Positions 7,990-15,856 of a stretch of 64,000 nucleotides of DNA are shown here, piece by piece. Made by a program: the position numbers and the translations under genes. The stretch comes from Christiangramia aestuarii. Its GTDB lineage: Bacteria > Bacteroidota > Bacteroidia > Flavobacteriales > Flavobacteriaceae. The stretch covers positions 1-64,000 of the forward strand of contig NZ_VJVW01000002.1 in NCBI RefSeq assembly GCF_009735585.1, written 5' to 3'. The notes under the pieces are model-generated. The model saw nothing but the letters and a program-made list of their open reading frames with translations. It did not search any database and was not told the DNA's origin. The first letter of the stretch is position 1, and each line of letters opens with the position of its first letter.

Positions 7990-9549
7990 TTAAAACGGAA
8001 CGTCGTTATCGTCATCATCAAAATTGCTGTTCATTGAACTACCAAAAGCTTCGTCGGCACTAGGATTTGGCAGATTGAAGTTCCCAAAATCATTATCTCC
8101 TTCTCCACTGTTCATGCTTGAAGGAATTTCTGATGGAAAACTAAAGTCTTCTAAATTATCAAATTTACCGAGTTCCCCAATGAATTTCAGCCTAATATTT
8201 TCCAATCCACCATTACGGTGCTTCGCTACGATGAATTCTCCCTGTCCAGCAGTTGGAGTTCTTTCTTCATCATCCCATTCTTCGATTTTGTAATATTCAG
8301 GACGGTAGATGAATGAAACAATATCTGCATCCTGCTCGATCGCTCCAGATTCCCTAAGGTCTGATAGCAGAGGCCTCTTACTTCCTCCACGGGTCTCCAC
8401 CGCACGTGAAAGCTGTGACAGCGCAATTACCGGAACATTCAATTCCTTGGCCAGGGCCTTAAGGTTACGGGAAATGGTCGAAATCTCCTGCTCCCTGTTA
8501 CCGCCACCTTTCTGGCTTCCCCCGGCAGTCATCAGCTGAAGGTAATCTATCACGATCATCCTGATCCCGTGCTGGGAGGCCAGTCGACGGGCTTTCGCCC
8601 TAAGGTCGAAAATTGAAAGCGAAGGAGTATCATCGATAAACAAAGGTGCTTTTTCAAGGTCCTTAACCTTCACGTTCAGCTGCTCCCATTCGTGCTGTTC
8701 CAGTTTTCCTGTTCTAAGTTTTTCAGAAGACAGCCCGGTTTCAGAAGAGATCAAACGAGTGATCAGCTGTACCGAAGACATCTCCAGCGAGAAGAAGGCG
8801 ACCGGAATCCCCTGGTCTACAGCGATATTTCTGGCCATAGACAGGGTAAGGGCCGTTTTACCCATACCAGGACGAGCGGCCACGATAATAAGATCTGACG
8901 GCTGCCATCCCGAAGTAAGTTCATCCAGTTTATCGAATCCTGAAGGCACCCCACTTAATCCTTCCTTATTGGAAATTTCCTGGATCTTCTTCTTTGCCTG
9001 GATAACGAGACTCTGCGCAGTTTCAGTCGAACGTTTAATGTTACCCTGAGTAACCTCATAGAGTTTTGCTTCTGCGCTATCCAGCAGGTCAAAAACGTCG
9101 GCTCCTTCGTCGAAAGCTTCTTCAATTATCTCGTTCGATATTTTTATCAGACTTCGTTGAATATATTTTTGAAGAATGATACGAGCGTGAAATTCAATAT
9201 GCGCCGAACTCGAAACCTTTTGTGTAAGTTGGATCAGGTAATAATCACCACCGCACTTATCAAAAACCCCTTCTTTCTTTAACTGGTTAGAAACGGTTAA
9301 TAAGTCGATTGCCTCAGAACTATCAAATAATTTTTTAATGGCACCATAGATCAGTTTATGGGCATTCTTATAAAAAGCCTCGGGATGTAAAATATCTATA
9401 ATCTCATCTACACCTTTCTTGTCGATCATCATAGCTCCAAGCACAACCTCTTCTAAATCAACTGCCTGCGGGGGAACTTTTCCTTTCTCTAAACTTACAA
9501 CATTCGTTTTTTTATACGTAATATTTTGGGGGGAGGTGGTTTTTTCCAT
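7990..9549 (-). CDS. dnaB: Replicative DNA helicase
   Basis: Hexameric 5'-3' helicase that unwinds DNA at the replication fork and recruits primase. The N-terminal primase-interacting domain covers about 30-130. The RecA-like motor has Walker A RPGMGKT (226-232) and Walker B MIVIDYLQLM, then SQLSR and RDLRESGAIEQDAD-type motifs. The 519 residues include a C-terminal Asp/Asn-rich tail beyond the usual E. coli length. No intein is present. Preceded by a striking inverted repeat at 9605-9634. Confidence 0.96.
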   Translation of the reverse strand: MEKTTSPQNITYKKTNVVSLEKGKVPPQAVDLEEVVLGAMMIDKKGVDEIIDILHPEAFYKNAHKLIYGAIKKLFDSSEAIDLLTVSNQLKKEGVFDKCGGDYYLIQLTQKVSSSAHIEFHARIILQKYIQRSLIKISNEIIEEAFDEGADVFDLLDSAEAKLYEVTQGNIKRSTETAQSLVIQAKKKIQEISNKEGLSGVPSGFDKLDELTSGWQPSDLIIVAARPGMGKTALTLSMARNIAVDQGIPVAFFSLEMSSVQLITRLISSETGLSSEKLRTGKLEQHEWEQLNVKVKDLEKAPLFIDDTPSLSIFDLRAKARRLASQHGIRMIVIDYLQLMTAGGSQKGGGNREQEISTISRNLKALAKELNVPVIALSQLSRAVETRGGSKRPLLSDLRESGAIEQDADIVSFIYRPEYYKIEEWDDEERTPTAGQGEFIVAKHRNGGLENIRLKFIGELGKFDNLEDFSFPSEIPSSMNSGEGDNDFGNFNLPNPSADEAFGSSMNSNFDDDDNDVPF

Positions 9550-9604
9550 ACATCTAAAGTATATAATTTGTTAAGACAATCTTAAAAAAATTGCACTTAG
9601 TTAC

Positions 9605-9634
9605 TTAACAGGTAATGAACAATTTACCTGTTAA
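9605..9634. promoter_or_regulatory. Perfect 11-bp inverted repeat upstream of dnaB
   Basis: TTAACAGGTAA (9605-9615) and TTACCTGTTAA (9624-9634) are exact reverse complements with an 8-nt spacer. CTGTTAATAAG at 9628-9638 recurs directly at 9648-9658. There is no T-run, so a terminator is unlikely. It sits about 55 nt before the dnaB start and could be an operator. Confidence 0.5.
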
Positions 9635-9660
9635 TAAGTAATATTTTCTGTTAATAAGAC

Positions 9661-9690
9661 AAAAAAATCCGGAATCAATTTCCCGGATTT
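9661..9690 (-). terminator. Terminator downstream of accA
   Basis: On the minus strand AAATCCGG, a 10-nt loop, CCGGATTT and a run of T (9667-9661). This is an 8-bp stem with U-tract just after the accA stop. Confidence 0.8.
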
Positions 9691-9717
9691 AATATTGAGC
9701 TTGTATAAACAAAGAGC

Positions 9718-10671
9718 TTATCCTTTAAACACACCCATGTCTAAATACTTATTCATCCTCTTTTCTACCAGGGTCTCTGGTGATAAGTTTTTAAATTCAG
9801 AATAGGCTTTGGAAATCTCAGATTTTACCGTATTAAAAATCTCTTCCTTATTACTATGGGCTCCTCCTAAAGGCTCTTTCACGATCTCGTCTATTAACTT
9901 CTGCTTTTTCATGTCGGTAGCAGTAAGTTTAAGAGCTTCGGCAGCGATCTCTTTATATTCCCAGCTTCTCCATAGAATTGAAGAACAGGATTCCGGAGAT
10001 ATCACAGAATACCAGGTATTCTCAAGCATCAGCACTTTGTCACCAACGCCAATCCCAAGGGCTCCACCACTGGCTCCTTCACCAATGATCACTACGATAA
10101 TTGGCACTTTAAGCCGGGTCATTTCCAGGATATTCCTGGCAATGGCCTCTCCCTGCCCTCTTTCTTCTGCTTCAAGCCCTGGATAAGCTCCGGGGGTATC
10201 CACAAAACATACAACAGGAATGCCAAATTTTTCAGCAGACTTCATAAGACGCAATGCCTTTCTATAACCTTCAGGATTTGCCATCCCGAAATTCCTGTAT
10301 TGCCTGGTCTTCGTATTATATCCTTTCTGCTGACCTATGAACATATAGCTCTGGTCATCGATCTTTCCAAGGCCACCGATCATCGCCTTATCATCCTTTA
10401 CATTACGGTCTCCGTGCAATTCCAGGAAGGTATCGCCGCAAATAGCATTTATATAATCGAGGGTATAAGGTCTGTTGGGATGCCTGGAAAGCTGAACGCG
10501 TTGCCAGGGGGTTAAATTCTTATAGATCTCTTTCTTCTTTTCTATAAGTTTTTTCTCTATCTGCTTACAGGTTGCAGTAACATCAACTTCACTTTCCTGT
10601 CCAATATTGCAAGCTTTGGCATATTGATCTTCAAGTTCTTTGATGGGTTGTTCAAAATCTAAATACTCCAT
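9718..10671 (-). CDS. accA: Acetyl-CoA carboxylase carboxyltransferase subunit alpha
   Basis: With AccD it transfers carboxyl from carboxybiotin to acetyl-CoA, giving malonyl-CoA for fatty acid synthesis. The 317 residues match the family. The protein begins [14 protein letters not shown], contains [47 protein letters not shown] and the active-site loop [12 protein letters not shown]. It is a single-gene unit with its own promoter-like -7 element and a terminator. Confidence 0.97.
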   Translation of the reverse strand: MEYLDFEQPIKELEDQYAKACNIGQESEVDVTATCKQIEKKLIEKKKEIYKNLTPWQRVQLSRHPNRPYTLDYINAICGDTFLELHGDRNVKDDKAMIGGLGKIDDQSYMFIGQQKGYNTKTRQYRNFGMANPEGYRKALRLMKSAEKFGIPVVCFVDTPGAYPGLEAEERGQGEAIARNILEMTRLKVPIIVVIIGEGASGGALGIGVGDKVLMLENTWYSVISPESCSSILWRSWEYKEIAAEALKLTATDMKKQKLIDEIVKEPLGGAHSNKEEIFNTVKSEISKAYSEFKNLSPETLVEKRMNKYLDMGVFKG

Positions 10672-10703
10672 AGTGGTTATGGTAATTATTTTTTTATAGC
10701 ATA

Positions 10704-10711
10704 CAAATATA
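10704..10711 (-). promoter_or_regulatory. -7 element of accA
   Basis: Minus-strand TATATTTG exactly matches TAnnTTTG, 33 nt upstream of the accA start. The -33 region reads ATTTC rather than a clear TTTG. Confidence 0.5.
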
Positions 10712-10770
10712 ACAACTTTGATAGGATAGAAATCCCTGATATTGCTTAAAATTTGATGAGAATTTGTCAG

Positions 10771-11847
10771 CTAGCGCTTGGCGCGGAATAAGAGAATTAT
10801 GGCAAGAATTCCGAATACCACATTCGGGAACCAAACGGCGATCAAAGGTGAAAATGTAGATTGCTCGGCCATGGTACCGAAGACCTTATCGAAGAAAATA
10901 AAAATGAAGGCCAGGGAAATTCCCACGGCCAGATTCACTCCCATCCCTCCTCTTCTTTTGAATGAAGCTACTGCAACTGCAATAATAGTAAGGATAAAAG
11001 CTGAAATCGGGATACTCCATCTTTTATAAGCCACCACAAGATACCTGTTGATGTTACCCGAACCCCTGCGGCTCTCTTTTTCAATAAAGTCGTTGAGCTC
11101 GGTATAATTGAGGGTTTCCGCGATATAAGATTCGGGGGTTAGCTCATCGAATTCAAAAGGCAAGATGGTATCCAGCTTTCTCATATACATGATACTGTCT
11201 TCTTCCTTGCCAATGATCCGTTTGTCTACCCTGGTAAGATTATAGAGGCTGTCTTCCTCATTATATCTAAGGTTGGCAGCGCTTATCTTAAATTTAAGCT
11301 CGTTGCCTTCAAAATGTTCCAAAGTAAAATTCCGGGCAGATTTGCTTTTAGGCTGAAAATGACTGGCATAGATAAACTCGTTGTCATTGATCTGCCTGTA
11401 CACATCGCTGGTCTCCTGCACCTTATCTCCCCGCTTGAGGTACTGGTACTTGAACTCGTTAAAACCCTTACTTGCCTTTGGGGCAAGATACATGGCTAGA
11501 ATAAGTGCACCAATACATACGATGGTTGCTCCAATTAAATAAGGTCTCAGGAACCGGTAAAAAGAAACCCCGCTACTTAAAATTGCCACGATCTCGGTGT
11601 TCATCGCCAGTTTGGAGGTAAACCAGATCACCGACAGGAACAGGAAAATAGGAAATAGAAGATTGGCAAAATAGATTGTGAAATCCAGGTAATAATTGGC
11701 TACCTCAATAAAAGGAACCTCGTTCTCGAGGATCTTATCGATCTTTTCAGCCAGGTTCACCGTAATTCCAATAGGAATAAAAAGAACCAGCATCATGGTG
11801 AAGGTTCCTAAATACCTTTTAAGTATGTACCAATCTAGAATCTTCAA
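10771..11847 (-). CDS. LPS export permease, LptF/LptG family
   Basis: Inner-membrane subunit of the LptBFG exporter that lifts lipopolysaccharide onto the periplasmic bridge. The 358 residues have the family layout: three N-terminal membrane helices (about 10-125), a periplasmic jelly-roll (about 130-275) and three C-terminal helices. The N-terminus MKILDWYILKRYLGTF is typical of YjgP/YjgQ proteins. It follows tgt by 9 nt, a pairing common in this phylum. Which of LptF or LptG it is cannot be fixed here. The partner ATPase LptB is encoded at 21.2 kb. Confidence 0.9.
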   Translation of the reverse strand: MKILDWYILKRYLGTFTMMLVLFIPIGITVNLAEKIDKILENEVPFIEVANYYLDFTIYFANLLFPIFLFLSVIWFTSKLAMNTEIVAILSSGVSFYRFLRPYLIGATIVCIGALILAMYLAPKASKGFNEFKYQYLKRGDKVQETSDVYRQINDNEFIYASHFQPKSKSARNFTLEHFEGNELKFKISAANLRYNEEDSLYNLTRVDKRIIGKEEDSIMYMRKLDTILPFEFDELTPESYIAETLNYTELNDFIEKESRRGSGNINRYLVVAYKRWSIPISAFILTIIAVAVASFKRRGGMGVNLAVGISLAFIFIFFDKVFGTMAEQSTFSPLIAVWFPNVVFGILAIILLFRAKR

Positions 11848-11856
11848 GTTCCGGGA

Positions 11857-12987
11857 TTAAAGACGTTTATCCATTTGTTTAACCATTTTATCTTTCCATT
11901 GTGGGAAATCTCCGGCTAAGATATGCTTTCTTGCTTCTCTTACCAACCAAAGATAAAAGCTCAGGTTATGAATGCTAGCAATTTGCCTGCCAAGCATTTC
12001 GTTCACCGAAAACAAATGACGAACATATGCTTTGGAATACATGGAATCCACAAAACTCTCTCCCTCGGGATCCAGTGGTGAAAAATCATCTTCCCATTTC
12101 TTGTTCTTGATATTGATGGTTCCATGAGAGGTAAAAAGCATTCCGTTCCTTCCATTTCTCGTTGGCATCACACAGTCGAACATATCTATACCCAGGGCGA
12201 TATTCTCCAGGATATTGATAGGCGTTCCCACTCCCATGAGGTACCTTGGTTTATCCTCGGGAAGGATCTCGGTAACCACTTCAGTCATGGCATACATTTC
12301 TTCAGCCGGCTCTCCTACCGAAAGGCCACCTATGGCATTTCCTTCTGCACCTGCATTCGCGATATATTCAGCAGATTGTTTCCGCAGGTCCTTATAGGTA
12401 CTACCCTGAACGATCGGAAAAAGGGTTTGCTGATAATCGTAAATTTCAGGAGTTTTGGCCAGGTGGTTGATACACCTGTCCAGCCAGCGATGCGTCATAT
12501 GCATCGATCTCTTGGCGTAGTTATAGTCACAGGGATACGGGGTACACTCATCAAAAGCCATGATAATATCGGCTCCAATGGCACGCTGAATCTCCATCAC
12601 ATTTTCCGGGGTAAAAGTATGGTAAGAACCATCTATATGAGATTTGAACTTCACTCCTTCCTCCTTGATCTTTCTTCGTGCAGATAAAGAGTAAACCTGG
12701 TAACCACCACTATCGGTTAGGATATTCCGGTCCCAATTCATGAATTTATGCAGCCCTCCCGCTTTTTTAAGAATTTCGGTTTGCGGTCTTAGATAAAGGT
12801 GATAGGTATTTCCAAGAATGATATCTGGGTTAATGTCCTCCTTAAGTTCTTTCTGGTGTACACCCTTGACCGAAGCCACGGTACCCACCGGCATAAAAAT
12901 AGGGGTTTCTATTTCCCCGTGATCTGTAGTAATCTTTCCCGCACGTGCTCTACTACCGGGATCGGTAGTTAAAAGTTCAAATTTCAT
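11857..12987 (-). CDS. tgt: tRNA-guanine transglycosylase (Cys-less zinc site)
   Basis: Exchanges guanine-34 of GUN-anticodon tRNAs for preQ1 in queuosine synthesis. The catalytic base lies in TDSGGYQ (91-97) and the nucleophile region is GIDMFDCVMPTRNGRNG (266-282). The usual C-terminal CxCxxC...H zinc site is altered: the segment LDPEGESFVDSMYSKAY (305-321) has no cysteine, though the later SIHNL is kept. The rest is full length (376 residues) and intact. Flavobacterial relatives appear to share this change, so it is probably not a sequencing error. Co-transcribed with the Lpt permease gene. Confidence 0.94.
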   Translation of the reverse strand: MKFELLTTDPGSRARAGKITTDHGEIETPIFMPVGTVASVKGVHQKELKEDINPDIILGNTYHLYLRPQTEILKKAGGLHKFMNWDRNILTDSGGYQVYSLSARRKIKEEGVKFKSHIDGSYHTFTPENVMEIQRAIGADIIMAFDECTPYPCDYNYAKRSMHMTHRWLDRCINHLAKTPEIYDYQQTLFPIVQGSTYKDLRKQSAEYIANAGAEGNAIGGLSVGEPAEEMYAMTEVVTEILPEDKPRYLMGVGTPINILENIALGIDMFDCVMPTRNGRNGMLFTSHGTINIKNKKWEDDFSPLDPEGESFVDSMYSKAYVRHLFSVNEMLGRQIASIHNLSFYLWLVREARKHILAGDFPQWKDKMVKQMDKRL

Positions 12988-13013
12988 CTGGTATTCAATA
13001 TATGTTCTTTAAC

Positions 13014-13031
13014 GGTGAGTTGCAATTCACC
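13014..13031. promoter_or_regulatory. 18-bp near-palindrome in the tgt leader
   Basis: GGTGAGTTGCAATTCACC is symmetrical except for one base pair of positions. It lies 27 nt from the tgt start, between it and the -7 element at 13097-13104. Possible operator or hairpin; it does not resemble a preQ1 riboswitch. Confidence 0.35.
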
Positions 13032-13096
13032 AAAAACAACTTGTGTTGAATTGGAGTTTTTGAATTGGCTCATTGCATGGTTCCGTTTAATCGCTG

Positions 13097-13104
13097 CAAA
13101 GATA
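13097..13104 (-). promoter_or_regulatory. -7 element for tgt
   Basis: Minus-strand TATCTTTG exactly matches TAnnTTTG. A TTTG lies only 13 bp upstream, shorter than usual, so the -33 is uncertain. The leader would be about 100 nt. Confidence 0.4.
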
Positions 13105-13190
13105 CTCAACTAAATATCAAATGGAAGCCCTAATTGGCAAAGGCCTGTTAGTATTTTCGAGAAAAAGTTGATAACTGGCCAATTCTTCCT

Positions 13191-13220
13191 TTGTCAAAGC
13201 TTTTTAAAAAGTTATTTTTG
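13191..13220 (+). promoter_or_regulatory. Promoter of the transketolase operon
   Basis: TTG (13191-13193), 19 bp, TATTTTTG (13213-13220): a full Bacteroidota promoter. Transcription would start near 13226, about 20 nt before the first gene. Confidence 0.65.
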
Positions 13221-13245
13221 CCGCAATTAAACAACACAATTTAAA

Positions 13246-14091
13246 ATGCCAGACATCAACGAATTACAAGATTTTGCTACCCAGGTTCGCAGGGACATTC
13301 TAAGGCAGGTTCATAAGGTGAATTCCGGGCACCCGGGAGGATCTTTAGGCTGTACCGAGTTCTTCACTGCACTGTATCAGGTTGTAATGGATCACAACAC
13401 CAATTTTAATATGGACGGAAAAGGAGAAGACCTCTTCTTCCTTTCTAACGGACATATTTCGCCTGTATATTATAGTGTGCTTGCCCGCAGCGGATATTTT
13501 CCGGTAGACGAATTGAATACTTTCAGATTGATAGATTCCCGCCTACAGGGACACCCTACTACACATGAAGGCCTCCCGGGAGTGAGAATCGCCTCAGGAT
13601 CTCTTGGCCAGGGAATGAGTGTAGCTCTTGGAGCCGCTCAAACCAAAAAACTGAACAACGACGATCATATCGTTTATTCACTTCATGGTGATGGTGAGCT
13701 TCAGGAAGGACAGAACTGGGAAGCGATCATGTATGCCGCAGGAAATAATGTGGATAATATCATCGCAACCATAGATCTTAACGGTCAGCAGATAGACGGG
13801 AGTACAGAAACCGTTCTGCCAATGGGCAACCTAAAGGCCAAATTTGAAGCTTTTGGTTGGGATGTAATGGAAATTGAAGATGGGAATGACCTGCAACAGG
13901 TGATAGACGGTCTTAAAGAAGCCAAGACCAGGACCGGGAAAGGAAAACCGGTTTGCGTATTAATGAACACCGTAATGGGTAACGGCGTAGACTTTATGAT
14001 GCACACGCACGCGTGGCACGGAAAAGCGCCTAACGACGAGCAACTGGAAACAGGTCTTGCTCAAAACCCGGAAACTCTTGGAGATTACTAA
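13246..14091 (+). CDS. Transketolase N-terminal half
   Basis: Carries the thiamine-diphosphate-binding half of transketolase, which moves two-carbon units between sugar phosphates in the pentose phosphate pathway. Marks are HPGGSLGCTEF, ASGSLGQGMSVALG and the ThDP/Mg motif GDGELQEGQNWEAIMYA. At 281 residues it stops where full-length transketolases continue into the pyrimidine-binding domain, which is encoded by the next gene 34 nt downstream. This split form is common in Bacteroidota and archaea and is not a frameshift. Confidence 0.95.
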   Translation: MPDINELQDFATQVRRDILRQVHKVNSGHPGGSLGCTEFFTALYQVVMDHNTNFNMDGKGEDLFFLSNGHISPVYYSVLARSGYFPVDELNTFRLIDSRLQGHPTTHEGLPGVRIASGSLGQGMSVALGAAQTKKLNNDDHIVYSLHGDGELQEGQNWEAIMYAAGNNVDNIIATIDLNGQQIDGSTETVLPMGNLKAKFEAFGWDVMEIEDGNDLQQVIDGLKEAKTRTGKGKPVCVLMNTVMGNGVDFMMHTHAWHGKAPNDEQLETGLAQNPETLGDY

Positions 14092-14125
14092 AAGAGGGAT
14101 TCATTAATATCAAAATTTAAAGATT

Positions 14126-15079
14126 ATGAAAGAATATAAAAATACAGGAAGTAAAGATACACGTTCAGGTTTTGGTGCCGGTCTAACCGAACTTGGTAAG
14201 ACTAATGAAAATGTGGTGGCCCTATGTGCCGACCTTACCGGTTCGTTAAAAATGGACGAATTCAAGGCTAACCACCCGGAGCGTTTTTTCCAGGTTGGTA
14301 TTGCTGAAGCCAATATGATAGGCCTTGCTGCCGGAATGACCATTGGTGGAAAAATTCCTTTTACCGGAACTTTTGCAAACTTTTCTACAGGAAGGGTTTA
14401 TGACCAGATACGCCAGAGTGTTGCTTACTCCGGTAAGAACGTAAAAATATGTGCATCTCACGCCGGGGTTACCCTGGGAGAAGATGGTGCCACCCACCAG
14501 ATCCTGGAAGATCTTGGACTAATGAAGATGTTACCTGGAATGACGGTGATCAATACCTGTGACTATAACCAGACAAAAGCCGCTACTCTCGCTATCGCTG
14601 AGCATGACGGACCGGTTTACCTTAGGTTCGGAAGACCAAAAGTTGCCAATTTTACCCCGGAAGACCAGAAATTCGAGATAGGGAAAGCCGTAAAATTATA
14701 TGAAGGTACAGATGTTACCATCATCGCGACCGGTCACCTTGTATGGGAGGCAGTTCAGGCGGCGGTTGAACTTAACGAAAAAGGCATCAGCGCAGAGGTT
14801 ATTAATATTCATACGATAAAACCTCTTGATGAGCAGGCGATCATCGAATCGGCAAAAAAGACCGGATGTGTGGTTACTGCTGAAGAGCACAATTTCCTTG
14901 GAGGACTTGGCGAAAGTGTTGCCAGGACCCTGGCTCAGCATAATCCAACTCCACAGGAATTCGTAGCTACTCAGGACACCTTTGGAGAAAGTGGAACTCC
15001 GGCTCAGCTTATGGATAAATATGGTTTGAACTCTGCTGCGATCATTAAGGCTACTGAAAAAGTTTTAAAACGCAAGTAG
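14126..15079 (+). CDS. Transketolase C-terminal half
   Basis: Pyrimidine-binding and C-terminal domains of the split transketolase (317 residues). It contains GIAEANMIGLAAGM with the catalytic Glu that activates ThDP, CASHAGVTLGEDGATHQ, and the C-terminal TAEEHNFLGGLGE. The stretch begins RSGFGAGLTELGK, typical of separate beta subunits. It must pair with the preceding gene product for activity. Ends at a strong terminator. Confidence 0.95.
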   Translation: MKEYKNTGSKDTRSGFGAGLTELGKTNENVVALCADLTGSLKMDEFKANHPERFFQVGIAEANMIGLAAGMTIGGKIPFTGTFANFSTGRVYDQIRQSVAYSGKNVKICASHAGVTLGEDGATHQILEDLGLMKMLPGMTVINTCDYNQTKAATLAIAEHDGPVYLRFGRPKVANFTPEDQKFEIGKAVKLYEGTDVTIIATGHLVWEAVQAAVELNEKGISAEVINIHTIKPLDEQAIIESAKKTGCVVTAEEHNFLGGLGESVARTLAQHNPTPQEFVATQDTFGESGTPAQLMDKYGLNSAAIIKATEKVLKRK

Positions 15080-15104
15080 GTTGTTGAAAGTCAGAATTAT
15101 AAGG

Positions 15105-15141
15105 GCCTTTCAGATGAATTTCTGAAAGGCTTTTCTTTTTT
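15105..15141 (+). terminator. Terminator after the transketolase operon
   Basis: GCCTTTCAGA and TCTGAAAGGC form a perfect 10-bp stem with a 6-nt loop, followed by a T-rich tract. Confidence 0.85.
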
Positions 15142-15191
15142 TACAGAAATAAACTTAGAACAAAGGGCGTTATATTAGCCGAACAATAAAT

Positions 15192-15803
15192 ATGAAAAAC
15201 ATGAAAAAGTTAATGTTGATAGCCTTTGTTTTTGCCGGAATGAGCCTTTCAGCTCAGAATGCCAGCTTCGGGCTTAAGGGTGGTTTGAATTTTGGTGCCA
15301 CGGGAGAATACGAATCTGTTGGGGACGCTACAGGTGATTTCACCTCATCTTTTGAGGATGGAGAAAACAAGACCGGATTCCATGCAGGCCTTTTCGCCCA
15401 GTTCGAGCTATTAGGTATTTTTATCCAGCCCGAGCTAATGTATACGCAACTAAACACTGAATACTCCACTTTCGATTATACCCTGAATAAGATTGATGCT
15501 CCGGTTCTTTTAGGTGTAAATATCCTGGGACCGCTTAATATTAAGGCAGGACCATCATTTCAATACATTCTGGACAATAAAGCCGACGGTGCCGGAATAG
15601 AAATTGAAGAAGTGGAAAATGACATTACAGTTGGCTATCAGCTGGGAGCCGGGATCAACCTTGGCAGGCTGGCGTTCGATCTCAGGTATGAAGGAGCTTT
15701 TTCTGAAAATACCGCCTTCGGCCTCAATGAAACCGCAGCTGAAGAATTCACCCTGGATTCAAGACCTTCCCAATGGATCCTGAGTGTAGCTTATGCTTTA
15801 TAA
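15192..15803 (+). CDS. Small outer-membrane beta-barrel protein
   Basis: Predicted outer-membrane protein with signal peptide MKKLMLIAFVFAGMSLSAQ (an ATG at 15201 is an equally good start). The mature part opens NASFGLKGGLNFG and alternates short strands such as GLFAQFELLGIFIQPELMY and YQLGAGINLGRLAFDLRYEG, ending in an aromatic-containing strand SQWILSVAYAL. This fits the PorT-like/outer-membrane beta-barrel domain family abundant in Bacteroidota. No specific function can be assigned. Single gene between two terminators. Confidence 0.85.
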   Translation: MKNMKKLMLIAFVFAGMSLSAQNASFGLKGGLNFGATGEYESVGDATGDFTSSFEDGENKTGFHAGLFAQFELLGIFIQPELMYTQLNTEYSTFDYTLNKIDAPVLLGVNILGPLNIKAGPSFQYILDNKADGAGIEIEEVENDITVGYQLGAGINLGRLAFDLRYEGAFSENTAFGLNETAAEEFTLDSRPSQWILSVAYAL

Positions 15804-15824
15804 AGGAATAGATCATTGAATAAA

Positions 15825-15853
15825 GAAGCCCCCGCAATGCGAGGGCTTTTTTT
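15825..15853. terminator. Bidirectional terminator between beta-barrel gene and recQ
   Basis: AAGCCCCCGC, loop AAT, GCGAGGGCTT with one mismatch, followed by seven T. It lies between the two convergent genes. Confidence 0.85.
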
Positions 15854-15856
15854 ATG

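Noticed and set aside
12124-12687. 187-residue plus-strand open frame
   Set aside because: Antisense shadow of tgt with low-complexity, His/Ser-rich sequence and no family features.
12988-13104. preQ1 riboswitch in the tgt leader
   Set aside because: No short pseudoknot with the conserved A-rich tail or C-rich loop of known preQ1 classes could be found.
13246-15079. Transketolase broken by a frameshift
   Set aside because: Both halves have normal starts, stops and a 34-nt gap; split transketolases are usual in this phylum.
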